NCBI GenBank assembly: GCA_035236585.1
Contig: CP141127.1
Span: 51,830,001-51,894,000, forward strand
DNA length: 64,000 nucleotides
From: Warburgia ugandensis
Lineage: Eukaryota > Streptophyta > Magnoliopsida > Canellales > Canellaceae
Direction: 5' to 3'
In this document: one piece after another, positions 34,015-46,100 of the stretch
Layout: each line of letters opens with the position of its first letter
How positions within the stretch are numbered: position 1 is the first letter of the stretch
Notes under the pieces: generated by a model
Told to the model about the DNA's origin: nothing
The model's database searches: none
What the model saw: the letters and a program-made list of their open reading frames with translations, nothing else
Made by a program: the position numbers and the translations under genes

Positions 34015-36559
34015 TGTGATGACCCGGGTTTTTGAAACACATTTTGTAATATATTTTTCAAAGGCAAGGGCATCCCCTTAGTAAAAAAAATTCACAAAAT
34101 AAAGCAGCGAAAATTATTTTATTTTAAAACTTGTTTTGAAAACCCAAGTAACCACTTCATACATAACATAAGTACAATTTGTGTACAAAATAAAATTCCA
34201 TTAAAGGAATATGATTTTATTAAACTTGCAGGATCCATCAAGTGGTTCACAGTACACAACCCATTGTATCCTTACAATACTTGTCCAAATACACAATTCA
34301 AATTACAAAGTTCTAAATACAATACATGCTCTCTATACAATGTTTCAAGGGATATACCCTTATTACTTATTCTTCACTAGTTCTTCAAGTCTTGAGCTCC
34401 TAAGTCTCCTTCTCTGTATCTGAGATATTGTAAACATTCGAACATTTATAATATCTCAGCAAGCTATGCTTGGTAGGGGATAAGAATGTAAGTTATTGAT
34501 AGTAAAATCTCAATATTCAACTATCCCATAATTCATTCTATCATAAACACATTCACAGACCACTATTATTTATATGAACATCTCATTTCCTTATCATTTG
34601 TGTTCACCTTTATACATACATAGTATAAAAGAACAAATCTGTTAAAATTGTAAAAATAATCAATAATCATTTCCATACAAAACTGATCAACTCCTTTCAT
34701 TATAGGAGATTTGTATTTCAGCCAGTTACTATATTGGGATTTTCCCTTCTTGGGAAAAATATTGGTAATATACAATTACTTGGCATTTCATCATGCCATC
34801 CCTTAAGGCATTTCACTATGCTAATTTCATATGCATCATAATGCAAAATAATCAAGGACTACTATGCTTGCAGTCTGATCCATACAGCGCGCCTGGATAA
34901 CTGTTCAATAATCCACTTATACCATTTTCAGTGAAAATTACAATATCCATGTCCATATGGGAGGACCATGGCTGTCATAGTGGTGGCCTTCCCATAATTG
35001 CCCCACCCGACTTTTAACCTTTCTTAGGCTTGGTATTCAATGTCATCAAGTTTTAGAGAGTGGGTGGCCAAACCCTCTTAACTCTCCTAGCATAGCATCC
35101 CTAGGCCTATGCCTGTTTAAAACAAAACTACAAGCCTCCAAGCTTGTATGTAAAATAATACTTATACATATCAGACTATCTGTCTGTTTATCTAGGGCTG
35201 GAATATTTTCTACTTTCCTATTCACTTAGGGTTGTTCTCAATTCTCAACTTGACCATTTAATACTTATTTTCCTCATCATTTGGTTGGATCATATTTCAA
35301 TTTGAGGTATTTACCTTAATATATTGGTATCATACATGTCAATACTTCAAAACATAAGATCATGTATTAAACATGTATCTTCATGTAATAATCCACCTAC
35401 CTCAATAACGTATTCTTACTCCTTGAAATCTGTCATAGTCTCGATCAACATATATCTGTCAAATCATATGTATAATGTCATTTTTCTAATCAAGGGTACC
35501 TACTACATGGTCTTTTGATCATCCTTATGGAGGATGATCTGAATCTTTCTTCCTTGAATATCATATATCCATGGGTTTAATATCATCTATACAAATACTA
35601 GCTATATCATACATAACAATCTAATTTACATTGGTGTTTCTTTTTCCTTATTGTTTTTTATCATACAAGATCTCATCTTGTTTGATCATGCTTATCTCAC
35701 TTACTATTTTTATTAGGGTTAGATAATTTGCTATCTTTTTATGTTCTTATTATTATTCAACCAGTTAGTGTCTTACTTGGTCGAAGATAATTTATTTCTT
35801 CCTATCACTAGACAACTCCTCTTTATTTCAGGATGACTAGTACCTACCAGTTAAAGTCTGCTCAAGAAGTGGTTAATACAACCCTCATGTAAGGAGGCGT
35901 TTAGACCTCTCTTACGTCAATGGGAGGTGAGGGAAAAGTACTTGGCTCTTGTATACCCCCTATAACCACAATGTTCAGAGTACACTGGAGTGGTACTAGC
36001 TCAACCTTTGACAAGGTTCCTATGAGCTCTTTACCTTAAGTCCCTTCTCTAATTGATTTTAATTAATTTCCATGGATATGCATAATGTTATCCATGGATG
36101 TTCATTATTTTCCTACTTTGGGCCAAGGAATTGGTAAACCATTCCTATATTGTTCTGCTAACTATAACCCTTATTAAGTCAAAATCATTCATTCATCTTA
36201 GTTGTCCATGAATCTCTATATTTCATTAGTTTACATTTTTGGTGATTTATGCTCCTTATATCTTAACAACTACTTAACAATTGAATAAAATTTGACAACA
36301 AGTAAATCATCAACTTGAAAGCATAAATCAAATATAAGTTTAACAACTATATACTAACATTCTTCCTATGAATGTAACTTAAGTTAGTGAATAAAACTAA
36401 CATGATCCTAAGTTATGAAACACATCTTTTATCATAATGAAATCATGTTTAAATCCTAATTTACACTAACATGATCCTAAGATAATCAAATCTACTAACA
36501 AATTACTTATTTAGGGCATATCATACTAAAATTTAAAGATTACACTATCATGCTTTTTA

Positions 36560-36665
36560 ACTTAGAGCATAAATCACATTTACACTTTTATATCCAATAA
36601 AAGACAATTAAAACTTAGAACATAAATCACATTTACACTTCTATATCCAATAAAAGACAATTAAA
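36560..36665. repeat. 53-bp tandem duplication in family C LTR
   Basis: Two units start ACTTAGAGCATAAATCACAT (second ACTTAGAACATAAATCACAT), at 36560 and 36613, differing at a couple of bases. Confidence 0.9.
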
Positions 36666-37866
36666 ATAATTTTATTAAGATTATTATAAACCTTTAAATA
36701 TGATCCAACCATTAGATCTTAAGTGTTTTCCTTTAGATTAAGGGTTTTAATTACCTTTAGGGCTTTTAATCCATTAAGATCTAAAAATCATATCCACTTG
36801 ATTTTGTCACATTTCATCCATGATCTAACTGGATTCCATCATAATATCATCCCTTTAATCCATCCCAAGGATCTGATCATACTTGATCTCATTGATCAAG
36901 TGGGTCCCTTTGTATTTTTAGGGTTTTTCTACCATAAAGGGTAGATCCCCTAATTTATCCCAGATCTGTCCAAATTAACCATAGATATTACTTTATTATA
37001 GTATTATATCATTATTAAAATAAATTTTCAAGATCTGATCACCTCAGATCTTGAAGATCTTAGAAATCGGACACTTATTTCCAAAATACAGAATAATTTA
37101 GGAATAATTTTTAAAAATATTATGACTTCATTAGAAACTAGACATTACAAGATTTCCATAGCTTCTTTCCGATCTTAATTTGGAGTTCATATGACTCCAC
37201 AATCTTAAATTGAAGTTTACAGCCGTTCCTAGGGTCCATATTTGATCTGAGCCAAATAGAACTAATCTCTCTCAATTGAGGGTCCAAACCATCTTAGATT
37301 TTCTTACAAAATGTACCCTAGGGTTTTTTTACCCTTCTGGATCGATTGGAAAGCTCAGAATTTCCATCTGAGCTCTCCATCACCATGAATTGAAGGCTAT
37401 GGTATTTACTTTATTTTTACCATTTTTCATTCAAATTAAATTACAGAAAAAAAAAATTAGACTAAACCATAATAAATATGTATGGGAAGTAGTTCCACCA
37501 ACCTGATTGGAGAAAAAACATATATTTGATGCTCAATTTGAGAGAATTACTGGTTGATGATAATATAGCCCGATTGTCCACGTTTTTGTGATTTTCTGTT
37601 GTTGGAACTATTGGATCTTGAAATTGATTTAGGGATTTTGTATATACTATTGTATAGGAGGTTATGGACGGTGGAATTTATCAGATTCTACTTGAAAAGG
37701 AGTGCCTAATTGAATTTAGGTCTCTTGTTCCACTTAGAAAGAGGAGAGAGAAATAAGAAAAATAGAGATTGGGGAGGGATGAATGAGAATTTGGGGCTGA
37801 AACTCCAGGGAAGATTTGGAAATTTTGTGGCTAAGGTTGTGAAAAATTTTGGAAATTTTTGGGACA

Positions 37867-37874
37867 TATTTATA
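37867..37874 (-). promoter_or_regulatory. Putative TATA box of family C LTR
   Basis: TATTTATA reads TATAAATA on the minus strand, in GGCTATAAATATGTCCC. It is ~550 bp from the inferred LTR start at 38420, comparable with ~380 and ~426 bp in families B and A. This supports the assigned orientation. Confidence 0.5.
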
Positions 37875-38420
37875 GCCAAATTTGAATTTTTAATTATTTC
37901 TTTTAATAAGATATTTTATTACTTTAGAATTTTTTATTATAAGTGCATTCTCCATTCTCCACTACATTCTCCACTACCAGAAATAATGCACTAAGCAATT
38001 ATTGTTACTTCTAGAATGTTGACCCACTTTTTATGTGAAAAGACGTTTTTGCCTTTTGAACTCCAAAATTGGAGAATAATAGGCAATATTTGTCCGAACT
38101 CGGAATCGAGCGTACTTAGTGGTGTTGGAATCGTATTTCTAAGTACTTCATGAATATTGAGGTCTTATTTCTTGGATATGGAATATGGGTAAAATTACCA
38201 TTTTACCCCCAAATGGAGAAAATTAAGGAATTTTCATTTTAACTCAGAATTGAACGTCCTTAATGTTGTTTTAATTAGTTTTTTAAGCACATCCATAATT
38301 CATGATATAATCTCCATAAAAAGAGAATTTTCAATAACCTAATATTCTAGCCTAGAATTTTTAAAAATTCAAACTTTATTAATTTGCCTTAATAAGTTAC
38401 AAAAATTTGGGGTCATTACA

Positions 38421-38425
38421 GGACC
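38421..38425. repeat. Target-site duplication GGACC (right, family C LTR)
   Basis: It matches the undisturbed target sequence and differs by one base from the left copy GGAGC. Confidence 0.8.
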
Positions 38426-38514
38426 TGTGCCCCATGTCGCGCTCACACCCGAAGGCCGCACCTAGGACAGTGTACGCATTGTCGTATGCTCGGAAACCAT
38501 CCCAGGGACCCTGT
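38421..38514 (-). mobile_element. Family B 5' LTR, second part (copy 3, reverse, truncated)
   Basis: It continues the LTR broken at 34014 (GGACCTGTGCCCCATGTCGC), starting with the right-hand duplication GGACC at 38421-38425. It ends at ATCCCAGGGACCCTG, where other copies go on with TCCCAGGCG. A new complete LTR starts at the next base. Confidence 0.85.
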
Positions 38515-41203
38515 GTGATGACCCAAATTTTCCCATGCATTTTTAAATGCAAGATCTAAATTCCTAAGGCAGGATGCATCCCTATTTGAAAACCATTTTA
38601 TACAAACCATGCAATGCAGCAGAAAATCTTTGGTTTTAAACTCATTTTGAAAACCTCGAGTGTCATTTGCTTTCACAACAATCAAAGTAGTTTTTGAAAA
38701 ACATCAGAAATCACAATTGTTTTTCCCCAGGTCTATCCAGTCACAGCACACAGCCTAACTGTAAATAAATACAAATACATGTCCAAAGGATAGAGAGTTT
38801 ACTTACATGTATAATTGTCTCCTTTTGTATTCACTTACTCGTAGCACTAATATCTCCTGAGGCGTCTTCTATTTGTGCGTGGAACTATCCTGAAAATTGT
38901 TAAGGATAGGGTGAGTATATACTATACTCAGTAGGAGTCCATCACTACTAGTTTTACAATGCATGGTATGTTTAAAATCATATGCTCTTTAAAACATGTG
39001 CATGTTCGAACAATCATGTTCAATATCGATATTAAAAACCACTGTCGAATTGGAATACTGACAACTTAAAGAAATAGCATAATCCAAGTCGAAAGTATCA
39101 TATATCATAAACATAATGATAAGCATAAGATGCTCAACTGAATCCAACTCATGGATATCTGGTATGGTATGGTTGACCAACCTCATGTCATGCCATATGC
39201 AATGCAAGTAAATCCATGAAAACATTGGGCCCAAATTATACCCACGACCTCGTCGCTGTGTGGTCCCCGGGTACCTAAGCACACTCAGTCATAGCCTCCA
39301 CGGGGCATATGACACATCGACCCAGTGCCGTGACACCAGTGGTAGCTCCCTGTACAACATGCAGTTGACGTAGGGACGTTGCCCTTTTTGGGCGTGGTAC
39401 CCATTCCACCTAATAGTGGTAGAGGCTGGAGGCCAACCCAGACCTCTCGGCATAGCGCCCACAAGCTTATTAGCCCAAATCATATAAGATCAAACAAGCG
39501 AAAACCTCTTTTTCAAAACGTGTCCTCTTTGGGTCCCTCACAACTGCCTGGCCCTCACAACTGCCTACCCAGTGTCTTTTGGTAACTCTCAAGGACATGC
39601 AATTTTTTTCAAGAACTCAATGCTCACAAATCATGCAATATATGCAATTGTTGGCAAACCATGTCTATGCATAATGTATTTATCATATGTACGCTGAATT
39701 AAGTCACGTTAGTCATATACTTATACTTAAAACATGCATTTTCAAAACAATCATGGCTCTTTTAAAAAGTCTAGTAGCGATAGAGCACCTACCTCAAAGT
39801 CTCCTGGAGTCGCGTCCTTTATCACTCAACCCGTCCCTGGGTCTCATTTATAAACTCCTTGGTATGAATGGATACAAGGAGTCCTTATCGATATCAATCT
39901 ATTTAGACATTAGATCGCTAGATCTGCCTTTAGGGTCCATGGTCCTTGCCTAATTCATTTGTCAGGCTAGATCCTATGATATGGATCTACTATTCAATAG
40001 TTAAACTCTGTAAATTGTCCTCTGATCCTAACTTTAAAGTCTCATTTGGTCCGCGTGTACCAGTTCCCACTACACCCATGCATCTTGGTTGAACCGTGAC
40101 TGCCTCACGTGCGTGCGTGCCCAAAGGTCGTGCTAGGGACTGCATTTTGCACGCGCACATGCATGCTCCAGCGGCACACTATGACGCACATCCTGAATGG
40201 CATCGCATGGACGCACCTTTGGTGTAACATGGCACGTCTCAGCTCCCAAAGCACCTCGTGCATCCTGGTCGAGCCAGGACCCGTGCCCCATGTCGCGCGC
40301 GCACCCGAAGGCCACACCTGGGATAGTGTACGCACTGTCGTACGCTCGAAACCCATTCCAGGGACCCTATCCCAGGCGTACGTGGAGCATGGCGTCCCTG
40401 GGCCCCTTGTTCATGCAGGGCCAGCTAGAACTAGTCTTTGAGTGTTTTTCGACCAACAAATTCGGCTGGAAAACGTCTGGGAACGCTAGATCCAGCATGG
40501 ATCTAGCCTAAAAGGGGGAAGAAGCTAATAGGGAGGGAAGGACGGCTTACCTGGGCAGCCATGGAGCGCCTATCGCCTATGGTGGACCCCTCATTTTGGT
40601 TCTGAAACCCTTTGTCGCCAGAAAACTCGATGAAGGTAAGATCCCAATGTCGTGCAAGGCCAGAACAAGAGAAGAGATAGGAATGGGGAGACGGGAATGG
40701 TCGGCCTGACTTGGGCTGGCCATTGCCGAAAGCTCAAGGAACTGGGTTTCCGATTTTTTCCGGAAACCCCAGTCCTAAATGACCACAAAATCACATTTTT
40801 GGAGAGGGGGAGATGGGGCTTTTTATAGCCCTGCTATGGCGGTGCCACCATTGGCGGTGGCAGAAACCTCTGGAAATGGAATTTCTGGAGAAGTCTAGAG
40901 GAGGAAGATGATGGGGTGCCGTTATAAAAATGGCCCCCTGTGTTTTCTGCCTTTTTCGTTTTTTTGTTTAATTTACAAAAATACCCCTAATCTTTAAACG
41001 GCCGTAACTTCTTCATACGAACTCCGTTTTTGGTGTTCTTTGAGATGTTGGATTCCATTTTTCGAGTAGAATCTAACGGTACTAAGTTCTTTCACAAAAT
41101 AATTCATTTACTATTTTTAATAAAGTGAAACATTTAACTCAATTCATTTCCTATAGAATGTCCAATTTTTGTTAAACATAGCGTAAATTGCTCGAGCATT
41201 ACA
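38515..41203 (-). mobile_element. Complete family B LTR (reverse), ~2.69 kb
   Basis: It runs from TGTGATGACCCAAATT to CTCGAGCATTACA and is followed by GAATG, the outer target-site duplication, and then satellite. It adjoins a truncated family B LTR on the left with no duplication of the bases CCCTG. It keeps every LTR section, including the TATA box at 40819-40827 in reverse and the satellite-like U3 module (around 40980-41090 in reverse). Confidence 0.88.
40819..40827 (-). promoter_or_regulatory. LTR TATA box (rightmost family B LTR)
   Basis: CTTTTTATA on the plus strand reads TATAAAAAG on the minus strand. Same LTR offset as the other copies. Confidence 0.6.
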
Positions 41204-41208
41204 GAATG
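41204..41208. repeat. Target-site duplication GAATG (right)
   Basis: It pairs with 17153-17157. The satellite continues with TCTTATAAATTTTAAG in the phase lost at 17157. Confidence 0.9.
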
Positions 41209-44200
41209 TCTTATAAATTTTAAGTATAGAACATATAATTTGTTGATAATATTCACATAATTAGATTATATTCAAAAAATGGAGTCCAATGTCACAAAGA
41301 ACACTAAAAATGGAGTTCGGATGAAAAAGTTATGAACATTTGAATTTGAAGGATATTTTAGAAATTAAAATAAAAAAGGATTCAAAACACATGGGGCCAT
41401 TTGAATATGAAGGGCATTTAAGTAATTAAAAGATAAAAAACAAGGATTCAAAATGCATGGATCCATTTTGATAACAACACCCTCCCTTTGTCTCTGCATC
41501 TGCACCACATCTGCACCCCATTGCGCAGGGAAAGACGATGGGCAGTCCCGATGCCCACCTCTTGTCACTGTTTGCAACGTTGGGAAGGAATGTAACTACC
41601 CTAATTTTGAGGTCCTACTTGGAAGATTGGATAAAATAGGATGAATGTTTTATAAAGATTGAATTAAGAATTTGTTAATGGAATCCAATGGCTCAAAGAA
41701 CACTAAAAACAGAGTTCGTATAAAAAATTTATGAGCATTTTATGTTGAAGGTCATTTTGGAAATCAAAAGATTCAAAAAAAAAAAAAAGGACTCAAAATG
41801 TAGGTAGCATTTTGATGATGACAACCTCCCTCCATCTCACGTCCCCCCTAAGAAAGAAGGTAGACTATCATGCTGCCCACCTCTAGTCACAGTTTGTTAC
41901 GTTCAGAAATAATGTAGAACCTAAATTATAAAGTCCTATTTGGAAGATTGGATTGAATAGGAATATGAAAGTCTTATAAATTTTAATTTTAGAAGATAGA
42001 TTTTTTTTATAAAATTCACATAATTATATTCTATTCAAAGAATGGAGACCAATGTCACAAAGAACACTGAAAATGGAGTTCGGATGAAAGAGTTATGAAC
42101 GTTTGAATATGAAAGGCATATCATAAATTAAAATAAGGATTCAAAACTCATGGGGACATTTAAATATGAAGGGCACTTTTAAAGATCAAGGGCATTTAAG
42201 TAATTAAAAGATAAAAAATTAAAAAAAAAAAAAGGATTCAAAATGCATGGGGCCATTTTCATAACAACACCCTCCCTTTATCTCTGCATCTGCACCACAT
42301 CTGCACCCCATTGCACAGGGAAAGACGATAGGCGGTCCTGATTCCCACCTCTTGTCACTGTTTGCAGCGTTGGGAAGGAATGTAACTACCCTAATTTTGA
42401 GGTCCTACTTGGAAGATTCGATAAAATAGGAGGATGAATGTTTTATAAAGATTGAATTAAGAATTTGTTAATGGAATCCAACGGCTCAAAGCAAACTGAA
42501 AACAGAGTTCGTATAAAAAATTTATGAGCATTTGATGTTGAAGGTTATTTTTGTAATCGAAAGATTCAAAAAAAAAAAAGATTCAAAATGTAGGCAGCAT
42601 TTTGATGATGACACCCTCCCTCCATCTCACGTCTCCCCTAAGATAGAACGTAGGCTATCACGCTACCCACCTCCAGTCACAATTTGTTAAGTTGAGAAAT
42701 AATGTAGAACCTAAATTATAAAGTCCTATCTGGAAGATTGGATTGAACAGGAAGATGAAAGTCTTATAAATTTTAATTTTAGAAGATAGAATTTTTTGAT
42801 AATATTCACATAATTAGATTCTATTGAAAGAATGGAGACCAATGTCACAAAGAACATTGAAAATGGAGTTCGGATGAAAAAGTTATGAACATTTGAATAT
42901 GAAGGGCATTTAAGTAATTAAAAGATAAGAAAAAAAGGGATTCAAAATGCATGGAGCCATTTTCATAACAACACTCTCCCTTTGTCTGTGCATTTGCACC
43001 CCATTGCGCAGGGAAAGACGGTAGGCAGTCGCAATACCCACCTCTTGTCACTATTTGCAGCATAGGGAAGCAATGTAACTACCCCAATTTTAAGGTCCTA
43101 TTTGGAAGAGTGGATTAAATAGGAGGATGAATGTTTTATAAAGATTGAATCAAGAATTTGATAATGGAATCCAACGGCTCAAAGAAGACAGAAAAAAGAG
43201 TTTGTATAAAATATTTATGAGCATTTGATGTTGAAAGTTATTTTAGTAATCAAAAGATTCAAAAAAAAAAAAGAGGAGTCAAAATGTAGGAAACATTTTG
43301 ATGATGAAACCCTCCCTCCATCTCACGTCTCCCCCATGAAAGAAGGTAGGCTAACATGCTGCCCACCTCCAGTCACAGTTTGTTACGTTGGGAAATAATG
43401 TAACTACCTAAATTATAAACTCCTATTTTTAAGATTGGATTGAACGAAAAGATGAATGTCTTATAAATTTTAATTGTATAAGATAGAATTTGTTGATAAT
43501 ATTCACATAATTACAATCTATTCAAAAAATGGAGTCCAATGTCACAAAGAACACTGAAAATGGAGTTCGGATGAAAAAGTTATGAACATTTGAATTTGAA
43601 GAGCATTTTAGAAATTAAAATAAAAAAGGATTCAAAACACAAGGGGCCATTTGAATATGAAGGGCATTTAAGTAATTAAAAGATAAAAAACAAGGATTCA
43701 AAATGCATGGATCCATTTTGATAATAACACCCTCCCTTTGTCTCTGCATCTGCACTACATCTGCACCCCATTGCGCAGGGAAAGACGATAGGCGGTCCCG
43801 ATGCCCACCTCTTATCACTGTTTGCAGCATTGGGAAGGAATGTAACTACCCTAATTTTGAGGTCCTACTTGGAAGATTCGATAAAATAGGAGGATGAATG
43901 TTTTATAAAGATTGAATTAAGACTTTGTTAATGGAATCCAACAGCTCAAAGCAGACTGAAAACAGAGTTCATGCAAAAACTTTATGAGCATTTGATGTTG
44001 AAGGTTATTTTTGTAATCAAAAGATTCAAAAAAAAAAAACAAAAAAGATTCAAAATGTAGGCCGCATTTTGATGATGACACCCTCCCTCCATCTCACGTC
44101 TCCCCTAAGATAGAACGTAGGCTATCACGCTACCCACCTCCAGTCACAATTTGTTAAGTTGAGAAATAATGTAGAACCTAAATTATAAAGTCCTATCTGG

Positions 44201-46100
44201 AAGATTGGATTGAACAGGAAGATGAACGTCTTATAAATTTTAATTTTAGAAGATAGAATTTTTTGATAATATTCACATAATTAGATTCTATTGAAAGAAT
44301 GGAGACCAATGTCACAAAGAACACTGAAAATGGAGTTGGGATGAAAAAGTTATGAACATTTGAATTTGAAGGGCATTTTAGAAATAAAAAAAAAAGGATT
44401 CAAAATGCATGGGGCCATTTTCATAACAACACCCTCCCTTTGTCTCTACATCTTCACCACATCTGCACCCCATTGCAGAGGGAAAGGCGATAGGCGGTCA
44501 CGATGCCCCTCTTGTCACTGTTTGTAGTGTTGGGAAGTAATGTCACTACCCCAATTTTAAGGTCCTATTTGGAAGATTGGATTAAATAGGAGGATGAATG
44601 CTTTATAAAGATTGAATTAAGAATTTGTTAATGGAATCCAACGGCACAAAGAAGACTAAAAACAGAGTTCGTATAAAAATTTTATCAGCATTTGATGTTG
44701 AAGGTTATTTTTGTAATCGAAAGATTCAAAAAAAAAAAGATTCAAAATGTAGGCAGCATTTTGATGATGACACCCTCCCTCCATCTCACGTCTCCCCTAA
44801 GATAGAACGTAGGCTATCACGCTACCCACCTCCAGTCACAATTTGTTAAGTTGAGAAATAATGTAGAACCTAAATTATAAAGTCCTATCTGGAAGATTGG
44901 ATTGAACAGGAAGATGAAAGTCTTATAAATTTTAATTTTAGAAGATAGAATTTTTTGATAATATTCACATAATTAGATTCTATTGAAAGAATGGAGACCA
45001 ATGTCACAAAGAACATTGAAAATGGAGTTCGGATGAAAAAGTTATGAACATTTGAATATGAAGGGCATTTAAGAAATTAAAATAAAAAAAGGATTCAAAA
45101 CTCATGGGGCCATTTGAATATGAAGGGCATTTAAGTAATTAAAAGATAAGAAAAAAAAGGGATTCAAAATGCATGGAGCCATTTTCATAACAACACTCTC
45201 CCTTTGTCTGTGCATTTGCACCCCATTGCGCAGGGAAAGACGGTAGGCGGTCGCGATACCCACCTCTTGTCACTATTTGCAGCATAGGGAATCAATGTAA
45301 CTACCCCAATTTTAAGGTCCTATTTGGAAGAGTGGATTAATTAGGAGGATGAATGTTTTATAAAGATTGAATTAAGAATTTGATAATGGAATCCAACGGC
45401 TCAAAGAAGACAGAAAAAAGAGTTTGTATAAAATATTTATGAGCATTTGATGTTGAAGGTCATTTTTGTAATTAAAAGATTCAAAAAAAAAATAAAAAAA
45501 GGGAGTCACGATGTAGGAAGCATTTGGATGATGACACCCTCCCTCCATCTCACGTCTCCCCCAAGAAAGAACGTAGGCTATCATGCTAACCACCTCCAGT
45601 CACAGTTTGTTATGTTGAGAAATAATGTAACTACCTAAATTATAAAGTCATATTTGGAAGATTGGATTGAATAGGAAGATGAAATTCTTATATATTTTAA
45701 TTTTAGAAGATAGAATTTGTTGGTAATATTCACATAATTAGATTCTATTGAAAGAATGGACACCAATGTCACAAAGAACGCTAAAAATGGAGTTGGGATG
45801 AAAAAGTTATGAACATTTGATTATGAATGGCATTTTAGAAATAAAAATAAAAATGGTTTTAAAACGCATGGCGCCATTTGATTATGAAGGGCACTTTTAA
45901 AGATGAAGGGCATTTAATTAATTAAAAGATAAAACAAAGGATTCAAAATGCATGGGGCCATTTTTATAACAACACCCTCCCTTTGTCTCTGCATCTGCAC
46001 CACATCCACACCCTAATGCGCAAGGAAAGATGACTGGCGGTCGCGATGCCCACCACTTGTCACTGTTTGCAGCGTGGGGAAGTAATGTAACTTCCCAAAA
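41209..46100 (+). repeat. Satellite block with irregular unit lengths
   Basis: Units of 694-792 bp. Sections recur at non-adjacent places: CTAAGATAGAACGTAGGCTATC with AATTTGTTAAGTTGAG occurs near 42640, 44110 and 44800. The 41340-41640 stretch (CACATGGGGCC... AAACAAGGATTC) is nearly repeated at 43590-43890, three units away. Confidence 0.75.

Larger units (their letters stand above)
34015..38420 (-). mobile_element. Solo LTR of a third gypsy family (family C), 4.4 kb
   Basis: Its ends are TGTGATGACCCGGG at 34015 and GGTCATTACA at 38420, between 5-bp duplications. Minus-strand orientation is inferred from two similarities. Its right end reads TGTAATGACCCCAAATTT in reverse, like the start of family A LTRs (TGTAATGACTCCAATTTT). 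Its left end resembles reversed LTR 3' ends of families A and B. No primer-binding site, polypurine tract or coding frame lies inside, so a single LTR left by LTR-LTR recombination is the best reading. At 4.4 kb it is an unusually long LTR. The interior is AT-rich and I see no gene in it. Confidence 0.75.

Noticed and set aside
34211..37994. Possible genes (frames of 60-94 codons) in the family C LTR
   Set aside because: The frames are short, scattered on both strands, in AT-rich DNA, and without domains or splice-linked continuation that I could support.
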